The notes under the pieces: model-generated
What the model was told of the DNA's origin: nothing
Databases searched by the model: none
The model's input: the letters and a program-made list of their open reading frames with translations, nothing else
In this document: one piece after another, positions 55,473-64,000 of the stretch
Position numbering within the stretch: position 1 is the stretch's first letter
Layout: every line of letters begins with the position of its first letter
Assembly (NCBI RefSeq): GCF_020382885.2
Contig: NC_058513.1
Location: forward strand, 11,681,641 to 11,745,640
From: Scatophagus argus
Taxonomy: Eukaryota; Chordata; Actinopteri; Scatophagidae
Direction of reading: 5' to 3'
Length of the DNA: 64,000 nt
Made by a program: the position numbers and the translations under genes

Positions 55473-58400
55473 ATGCTCGCTGTGAGATGCCTGCTGTTCG
55501 CTGCAGTGTGTGCACGGTGCGCCGTGACAGGTAAGAGGCTTTGCTTTTACTTTAAGATTTAGTTTATTACAGGCGACTTGTGTTCAGTGATTAGAACTGT
55601 AAGAGTGAATAGTTTTTGTCCATTATTGCATCCACTTAACCTGCCCTCTCTGATTACAAGGACCGTGTAATTGTTGCATCGGTGTCAACAAGAGGACTGC
55701 AGAAAATAAGACATTTAACACGACAACCTTATATTTAGATCTCCATTGCGCCTTAGTTTGCTCTCTGGCTTTTCATCCTGAACACGCACCGAACCATCTC
55801 CTGTGTCCTCCGCAGGGCTGAGGGGATGGGTGAGTCCGGGGGGAAGGCTACCGCCTGCAGAGGAGGTCGTTCAGCCCAAGAGACTCTTGCAACAGATCCA
55901 CTCCCAGGAAGAGCTGCTCCACAGCCGCCTGGACACCCGGGTCAGCAACTACACAACTGGGGTGCAGGTGAGTTTCTTCTGCATGTGTGACTTGTCTCAT
56001 ATCCATCCATGCAAAACACCAGAGCTCAGCGCACACCCCCCCTTCATTTAATCACTGTTTCTACATAATCTAAAGAGTAGCTGTTGTGATCGAATTATGA
56101 GCCAGGTTTCTCCAGTAAATGGACATCATTTATGCTTTGCAAACGTGAAAGACTGACTGCAAAAGCAGACCTTGATTAAGCTCCACTGGGAGAAGGTTCC
56201 TTTGTCCCAGTGAAGAATGGATCAGTTCAAAGATGACATGAAGACTGTCCGATCTCTAATTCACCACCGTCTATAAGAATCCTCCCATCAGTGAAACTTC
56301 AGATTTATTAAAGGAGTTGAAATAGATGCATTGCAGTTATTGTTATTGAGGAACGTTCTTTTGAATATAATGAATTATTTTCATTTTTTTTTATGCTTCA
56401 GTTTCCATTTTTGCCTTTATTACAGTGTCAGTGCAGCAGGACAACATATCCACTCATCAGCACCGTTAGCTGTATTATTGTATGTCCCCACTATGTGCAA
56501 CGTGCCGCAGTTTTTCCAACTCAGCTGCCCCACCCTGTAACCTCAAAATAAAACAAAGAATATTTGTCAGATTACTACAGAATTAAAGAAATTACTCAAT
56601 AAATAGATAAATACACGAGATGAAAAGAGAAAACAAATATGTACAAGACAGCTGGTTTGTCCCTACTTTTGAGGTCGTGCATCTGCCACTCCTACCTCAC
56701 CCTGTGATGCCCAGCTTGCTTCGGCCACAACAGAGCAGAAAGTTCATCCCACCTGCCTCACCCCCTGACCTCCCTCACCCTTATGGTTGCCTCCTCCATG
56801 TAGTCCATTAGATAATATTTCACACCTCTGTCCTCTCTCGTTACCTTCGCTATGAACACTGTCTGTCAGTGGATATGACACAGGTCTGACCTTGAGCTGC
56901 CCTCTGTGGTCAGCGTCTCGTGATCTCATTCTTTCTTTCTTTCTGAGACTGTGGAAGCCCTCTGAAAGATGTGTGCCGTTGTTTTCTGTGTCTGAGTGCT
57001 GCCAAGATGCAGAATGTGAATTTGGATGTTAGGCAGAATCAACTGGAAATGAGTCCTAACATGCAAAGCTTTTTTTTTTTTTGGTAAGCTGTTCATAAGG
57101 CTTTTTAAAATGTTCATCAAATAGTCAGTGGTTTTGCTGGAGAGGGGACACGCTCCCTGTACAGAAAGAAAAGGCTTTTTCTGACGATACAAATATGCAA
57201 ACGTATACTTTATAAGGTCCAATTAGCAAATGTTTTGTATTTATTCTGTGAAATATAGTTTAACAGCTACTTTTTTTCTATTATTTTAAATTGTAGTCCT
57301 TTTTGTGTCTATCAACTATAAAATTCATTGTCTTGAGCTGACATATTGTGCAGTTTTTAAAATGTAATATTTGGGGCTTGACATGGAAATAAAAAATATA
57401 ACAATTAAAAAAAACCCTTCACAGTCAGTGCTCTGATGCAGCTTTCTTATCTCTGCTTGCAGGCTCCACTGCGGGTTTAAACTCTACAGTATGTGGACCC
57501 AGTGGAGGTTTAGATTGATACTAAGTGGTTTGCAGAGAGTGCATGTTAATACTAATGAGACCTGCCTTTAAAATGGCCTGTAAGTACCGATGGGATCCAC
57601 CACAGAGCTCTCTCTTATCTTGTGGATGGGCTTCACCTTGGAGCAAGGTTACACAGAGCTGATGAGCCACAATCACCCAGTTTTATCCGAAAAGCCTCAG
57701 GGATGGATGGATGAGGCTATCTCACCCTCGGGGAGAAGTCACTGTGGGAGCACGCCCCTTTATTATCACAGTCTTTTGTTGCATTGGTTAAACTATCTCA
57801 AACTGAAAGTCCATCAGTCTTCTGTCCTCCTCCACTCTCTCTTTATACTGTCACATTTTTTCCACAGGATCTTACTCATAGTTTCTTGAAAGAACGAAAT
57901 ACTTGACAAATTAGTTAGTTATTTGTTTTGAGATAGCGTCTGAGACTAGCACATGCATGCATGATGTATATGAATTAAAGATGCGTGATTTATTAATCTA
58001 AAAGTAACTTTAGTCGCCTAAGTGTTCAGTTTTCTACCAGTATTTTGATGTCTCGCCCTCCTTGCAGAGCTGTGAGAGACAAACGAGGAACTGTAGCACG
58101 AAATGACTGCGTGACCTTGAGTTGGAGGGCCGTTTACATTTTCCATATTGTAATTTGACTACTGATACTTCTGTCTACTCTGCACATGTGGCACCTGCAT
58201 GTGTTCGTCCTGGAACAGGCAGGGATCCCTCTTCTGTTGCTCTTCCTCTGTAACTCCTCAGCATTTTTCCCCCCAGTTAAAGGTCAAATTGAAACTCTGC
58301 GTATGAAGGATGTGTACTAATTTGCACAGGCCTGTGAGGCACATTTGTGATTTTGAAATTTAGAAATAAATTACCTTAAAATTGGCTTGATTAGGCGTTG

Positions 58401-59469
58401 GACTGCCATGTTGCTGTACAAAACCGCAACATGAAAACCCTGAAGAAGAATAAATGCAAATACACTTTATACTACAGAAAGCACTAAAGCAGGTTTTATA
58501 AATATAAATAAATAAATAAAGTAAAACACCCTTGATTTTTTAGTGTGCCATTACCAGATAATCTCTCAAACATCTAATCTAATTGCAGATGGTGGTGCAA
58601 CAGCTCAAAGTAAGACATCAGCAAAACGAAGTGATTGATCAATCAATCAATCAATCAGATTCATTTTTGGGGGTGGCTACTTAAGTCAGTATTTCAGTAA
58701 ATAAACAAAATGTTATTATTAATCCTCGCCCCACCTTTTTTTTTTCCTTCTCTGTCTCCTGTGCCTTGTTCTCCAAACTTCCTTTCCTTCAATCCCTCCT
58801 TCACGTCCTCAGCCCATCCATCTGGCCCAAAGCAGCTTTTTGGTGGAGGCCTTCGGGACATCCTTCATCCTTGACCTGGAACTCAACCAGTAAGTCAACA
58901 CAAATGCCTGCAAAGCATCAACACATCCACAACTCGGAGGCACCGAACATTGTTTAATGATTTTCTCACAGCAGTCACTGACATGTCAGTACTTGCTTGT
59001 ATGTGGTTACTATCTCTGTTCTTCCGCCCACCTACGGTATTGTACTGCATGTCCTGTGCGTTGGTGTTATACGGACTGGCTGCGGGCTAAACGACATTAT
59101 AAATGTATACCTCCCGTCCTCCACCTTCTCACTTGATAACACACTTTGCTCTAATGGATTGCATTTGTGTAATACCTTTCACTGGCTTTCTAAGCAGATA
59201 AATGAGTTTTCACACGTTTGGGTTTTACCTGTGAATCAGCCATTTGCTGATCCAGTCACAATAATGAATAATGACACATAATAGCTTCCTGTAGTCATAC
59301 AGTGCCACAATCTCGCTTTGTCAAACAATTACGGAAATGTTAAATTCAAGTTGAAATTAAATGGTAGAATTATATTAATTTTTTCCTTTGGTTTCTCTCC
59401 AGCAACCTTCTGTCTACAGACTATGTGGAACGTCACTATGAAGAAGACGGGCAGCTGTCACAGAATATG
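55473..59469 (+). CDS. adam11: ADAM11, first four coding exons (partial; continues beyond window)
   Basis: Exons 55473-55530, 55816-55967, 58813-58889 and 59403-59469 join in frame (phases 1,0,2, then 0) to give 118 residues. The start MLAVRCLLFAAVCARC gives a short hydrophobic signal peptide. The rest is ADAM prodomain: QPKRLLQQIHSQEELLHSRL, then IHLAQSSFLVEAFGTSFIL and LNHNLLSTDYVERHYEE, matching the HLAQxSFxxxAF...LDLELNHxLLSxxYVERH region of the ADAM11/22/23 subgroup. These are brain-enriched, catalytically inactive ADAMs; ADAM11 organises Kv1 channels at synapses. NYT in exon 2 is a possible N-glycosylation site. Synteny (dbf4b next door) favours ADAM11 over ADAM22/23. The next exon is not visible before base 64000, so the following intron exceeds 4.5 kb. 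Confidence 0.88.
55968..58812 (+). other. adam11 intron 2 content
   Basis: No exon, RNA gene or recognisable transposon. It has short simple repeats: AAAT units near 58500-58520 and AATC units near 58638-58658. Confidence 0.5.
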
Positions 59470-62400
59470 GTAAGACTATCTGAGAAATGGTTTGACATTT
59501 TATGAAACAAACTTGTTGACTTTCTTTCTGAGACTCCGATGAGAAGACTGTTGCCGCTGGTATTGATTTTCTCACCTGACGTTTCACAAGAAAACGATGA
59601 CGCATAGTTTCTAAAATGTCAGACTATTCCTTTAATGGACTCTTGACAAACATTCCAGAGATTGAGGGGGAGGGATATGACATCCAACAAAGGTCACTGG
59701 TTGGAGCCAAATCTGCAGTGGCTGCAACCATGCAGCCATGTGGTGCAAGCTGCAACCATTCAGCATCGAGTTTTGATCCAGACATCCTCATTTCTATCAA
59801 GAATTTAGTAGATGTCGGTGAGCTAGTTTTCCATCACCGCCAGTTTGATAGAAATGAATTGTCTGCCAGTGACTACAGCCGGTGTGTATTCGAGTGGATG
59901 GATGGTTTCCGATGGATGCAGCTTTCTAGCTGCAGTTTCACACAGACCGAAGAATGAATTGTTTTTATTGTCTACTCTGTCATGCATTATGAATTTGAGC
60001 AAACTGCACCATAATATGTATGCGCCCAGTTTGTTGACACAGTCTCAGAGATGGGCCGCTAATGCAGACTCTTAGCACTTTCAGAGGAGATGATGTCTTT
60101 CTCTCTGTATTCTTTGCTTTATTTTAGCCTCTGTGCCTTTCTCGCTATCTAGCTCTGTCTGTACTTCACTCTCTTTTTCTCTGCCAAAGACCACCTGACC
60201 AATCAGTAGATGGTTGCCATGGGTACTAGCAGTCATCAGCAGCAGCAGCAGCAGCTAGGGTTTATTTTGTCGTGTCGTGAGGGGAATTCAAATAATGTCC
60301 ATCTTCAGAACCAACTTAACCAGATCCTATAACCCCCCCCCCCGCCCTGATCTTTTGCAACCAGATGCGCATTAGCACAGTCATTGATTTAGATGTTTGT
60401 TTGCACAGGCTGAAAACAAACAAATGACCAAAAAAAAAAAAAGCCCAAAACAAACCATTGAATATTGTCTGCAGATAGAGGAAAAAACCCCACCTGGGAT
60501 AGTTCATTATCTCCCCCTCAATATAATATAAAACAATAATAACAATAATATCATAGATAACATGATAATAATAATATCATAGATGTGTGCAGATTATATA
60601 AGAAAAAAACAGAAAATCTTCATGCCTCTTCTGCAATTTTGATAAAAGTGCTTCATAAGTTTGTATAATGTTAATGTGTCTGGGAAGCTAAGACTTAAGG
60701 CATTTTTGTTACTGTGAAGAGAGATCGTTAATCATTTTGTGGAGCTCAGTTGATAAGGTCAGCTAGAGGGCGTCTTTGTTGGTCTCTACATGTTTATAAT
60801 ATGTCATTTTTTCCACAGAAAATAGCAAAGATAGTAGTAGGTAGTCTGGAATATTTAGTGACCTGGCAGAATATATAAGAGACTATGTTTGGCAAAAAAA
60901 AATGATATAAGTTGAGAATAATAGTAGCCCAAGATTGGATCCTTGAGGCACACCTTGAGGTAATGGTAAGCCTGTTAATTTAACAGAAATTTTAACCATA
61001 AATACACATATTCAATAAAGTGCCCTTATTTTCTGTGCCAAAAGCTTTTGAAAGAGTTAGGTACAAATATATGAATTAATGTTAAATGCTGTAGACATTA
61101 TGTCCATCGTGTATGTCCGTCATGTCCACCTTTATGTCACGTCATGTCACATCTTTAAGTAGTTGTTACTATATAAATGGATATTTGTGAGAATCCCTTT
61201 GAGATGAATAGTTGTTCACATGTAAAACCATTTATCCATAAAAATGGTTGGCAAATTTCAATTAACAGTATTTATTATATTTGCATGTTTGAAATGCCAT
61301 ATGAACTTAATTTTCCAATACAAATGTTCATATTTTCTTCTCTGCATGCAGGAATTAGACCCTGGTGTGTGCAGCCCCCTACCCTGTCACCACCATTTTC
61401 ACCTTGATTTATTTAGTTTTATTGACATGCCTATAAAATGCTCTTGCCTTTGTGTCTGTCACGTTTTTTTATTGGTCCCTATGGATCTATGCTATTGTGC
61501 TGAGTGGGTGACTGGCTACCTCAGATTAAATCTCAGTGACACACTACTAAAAGAGGAATTGAATTAGGGATGGAGATGGGCTGAATTGATGGCAGCCATT
61601 TCATGTATTTGCCAGTGTGCTGCTGAATACTTGCTTATTTGATTTCTGACAATCATCAGCCTTGTTTTTTTTTTTTCATATTTCAGAATTACTTGGTACG
61701 CAGTCACACAGACTAATTAATTAATAGTCAATGTCCACCACCCTCTAGCAGCTTGTGGCAGTGCATATAATCGCAGAACCTGAATTAGCTGCAGTCAAGC
61801 ACAATATGAGGGAGATGGGGTGGGGGTAAAGATAGTATTATCCATCTCTTAGTGTTTATTCCTAAATAGTTTCACAGTTAAATTATTCAATCGGTCTTTG
61901 CCTTCCAGCATCTCTTTATTTGATCTGAATAAATATGTTTTTCTTACCAATCCGGGAATGCTAACATCCCCAACTGATGCTTTCGTTCTTTTTTGTCTTC
62001 CTTTGACTTTACATCAGCTCCTGTTCTTTCATTACTTTTGCTTCACTCCTGTCAGCTCAACACTGCTGAGTCAAAGTCCAGACATCAAGTAAACTCCAGC
62101 TTTTCTAATTCATTTAGATTATGATGTCAAATTTAATCTTTACTGACTCCACAGGATGTCATTCTTTATTTGCTTTCATTTTTGTGTGCAAGCAGTTTTT
62201 GTCCCATGGAGTCACTCACCCCTTATGTCCTGCCTCTAATGTCATGCTTACATGTCCGTGTCCTCGGAAGCCTTCATTTCTTGTACAACATGATTTATTT
62301 ACCTGTGCGAGTGGCCATTATATGTCTTCTCTAAAATGTGCACTCAGTCGCTCAAAGTCAGCGTGGGTCTGCTGTGTTAGGCAATTTGATTTCCTCCATT

Positions 62401-64000
62401 TAGCCTTGTAATCCTACCTTTTTATTTATTTATTATCTTGCCCCAGACTAAGTGCTGCATGTGGGCTGTCTCACTATTCGGTATGAATGATTAAAGTCCT
62501 TTTCTTCCTCAACAGATCAGTTGGGCCTGAATTCAAATAAGCTCAATGAAAAATAATGGGGCTAACTTACTCCTATATAAAATAAGATGAGATATAAATA
62601 AACAATATTGGTTGAGACTGGAGAAAATATAAAATTTAGAAATTAATCAAATGTAACACTGAGCTTTGGCTAAATGGAAGCCTCATACCTTCATCACATG
62701 AAACTAGCGCTAACCCAATTACAGGTTTGCAGTTTTTAGCAGCTTCCTTAGTGTAATCAGATCAGCGTAAAACACCAAAACAGACTAAATGGATTAACAT
62801 CAAAAGCAAACCAGCACTGTTTGTCCTCTGAGAGCCGAGACATCCTGTGTGACAGATGGACAGACTCAGCTTCATCTAACTCTCCTCCATGCTGGACTCG
62901 CACCTTATCAGGAGTTAAAGGACTGATTTTAGCTTTTCCTCTGGCCTGTGCGTGAATGACGTGATGCCGTAGTTGACAGACAACAGACAGACAACCAGGT
63001 CAGCCATTGATTTCTCATAAACAGGAACCTGGCTCACTGCGTGATTTAGAGAGGATTTTTGGTGTATGGTTGCCTTTTTTTTTTTTTAGATTCAGCGATT
63101 AAGCCACATAATGCACAGGAACAGCTCATTGTTGTTGAATGAAAGAAAGCTGTGCTGTGGTCTTCTTTGTATTGGTTAATTGCGAGTTCATACTTGACTC
63201 GAAAGAGCGTCTGAGTGATTTTCAAGGTTTGATTCGCAGCTCAGAGTAAAGATTCACCAAGCATAAAGAACAGCAGGATCTTCATGGCTCTTCTATTTTT
63301 GCTTTGTCAGCCATGCCAGACAACAGCAGGCTCAGGTGGCAGACATGACTTATTGGGGTTCGTTACAAACACCTGAAACTGACCTTCTGTTTCACACACT
63401 CACACTCATGAATGTAATATGATTGTAATCTCCATCGATTTAGATGAGGCCTGCTTAAAAAGAAAAAAAAAATCCTCCCCCGATTGTAATTCTGTTTATT
63501 TTCTTCTCAGTTGCTTTTGTTAGCTCACACATTTAAACACATGCGCATGCTGCCTGACTGACAGTGCAGGTCTCCTCTCTGATTGTCGTAATCTGATCAT
63601 TCCTGCGCTGGGAGAGGCAATGTGGAAACACTATAGTGAAAACATGATCATCCAGTTGGAGCCTTTAAGAGGCTGATTATGACCAATCAGGTGAAGTTAT
63701 CTGGAAGCAGGGTGTGCAGGTCATACCTTAACAGCAGTTCTGCAAAAGTATAAGCTCAAACTGGCACACAAGTTTTTCCTATTTATGTTATATACATTTT
63801 CCCTTATATTAAAGGGGCACTCCACTCCACCGCTTTTCGGTGAGCTTTCTAAAATCTGGGAGAATTGATCAAGCAGTGTCACTGGGAGGGAATGAACTAC
63901 AAACCAAAATAAATAATCCAAAGCCTGACATACAAATGGAGGTCTTTAGACTTTAGACTTTAGAGGTCTTTGCTCTTCTGACCTCAATAAATGCACACTT
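59470..64000 (+). other. adam11 intron 4 (5' part)
   Basis: No coding exon resembling the next ADAM11 segment (the HCYYQG region) can be seen to the end of the window. There is a CAG repeat at 60237-60255, a run of C at about 60332-60342, A-rich and AT-rich tracts near 60430 and 60530-60600, and a possible dispersed repeat in the last 200 bases (from about 63811). The rest looks like unique intronic DNA. Confidence 0.5.
60237..60255. repeat. (CAG)n trinucleotide repeat
   Basis: About six CAG units inside adam11 intron 4. It is not coding in the gene model given here. Confidence 0.9.

Noticed and set aside
63224-63245. B-box-like GGTTTGATTCGCAGCTC, considered as tRNA or tRNA-derived SINE
   Set aside because: No matching A box or cloverleaf could be found around it.

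Overview
This is a vertebrate, almost certainly percomorph teleost, nuclear sequence. Genes are split by GT-AG introns, intergenic DNA is AT-rich, and the interspersed repeats are families I recognise from fish genomes: an L2-type LINE with an AATTG-type tail, a Rex-type LINE 5' piece, Tc1-like remnants, a hAT-like MITE and a Tf1/sushi-type chromovirus. There are no operons, CRISPR arrays or prokaryotic signals. I found no convincing tRNA or rRNA gene.

Layout. (1) 9-113, minus: first coding exon of an Rnd-family GTPase (rnd2). (2) 3356-14470, plus: complete six-coding-exon vat1, head-to-head with rnd2; its introns hold a hAT-like MITE, Tc1 remnants and other repeats. (3) 14.5-25.4 kb: vat1 3' end, a possible inverted-repeat element, the 3' part of an L2-type LINE and, about 100 bp after the LINE tail, a complete LTR retrotransposon (19662-25355). 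That element has 560-bp LTRs with no difference I can see, a 5-bp target duplication, open gag and pol frames and a C-terminal chromodomain. (4) 25.4-38 kb: a GC-richer promoter-like island near 26.7-27.2 kb, a LINE endonuclease fragment, the intact phospho1 coding exon (29582-30349), then repeats including a Tc1 remnant interrupted by another repeat. (5) 38.2-46.3 kb: gjc1 (connexin 45) with an uninterrupted coding exon and two candidate 5' noncoding exons. (6) 46.8-53.7 kb: dbf4b, eleven coding exons, 813 codons. (7) 55.47-59.47 kb: first four coding exons of adam11; the rest lies beyond the window.

The host genes (rnd2, vat1, phospho1, gjc1, dbf4b, adam11) all have human orthologues on 17q21, so this is a rearranged conserved block, not a functional cluster: a Rho-like GTPase, a membrane-associated oxidoreductase-like protein, a mineralisation phosphatase, a gap-junction protein, a replication-kinase activator and a catalytically inactive ADAM receptor.

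The most distinctive signal is in the retrotransposon. Ten bases just after the 5' LTR (20224-20233) are exactly complementary to ten bases inside the LTR (19801-19810) that begin 30 bp downstream of a TATA box, where the transcript's 5' end is expected. This is the layout expected for self-primed reverse transcription as known for Tf1. Other items worth checking are an ATG-TGA start-stop element just upstream of the adam11 start, a CA repeat abutting a vat1 splice donor, several uORFs in the candidate gjc1 leader, a GT/GA tract immediately after the phospho1 stop, and a long basic/serine-rich dbf4b tail.
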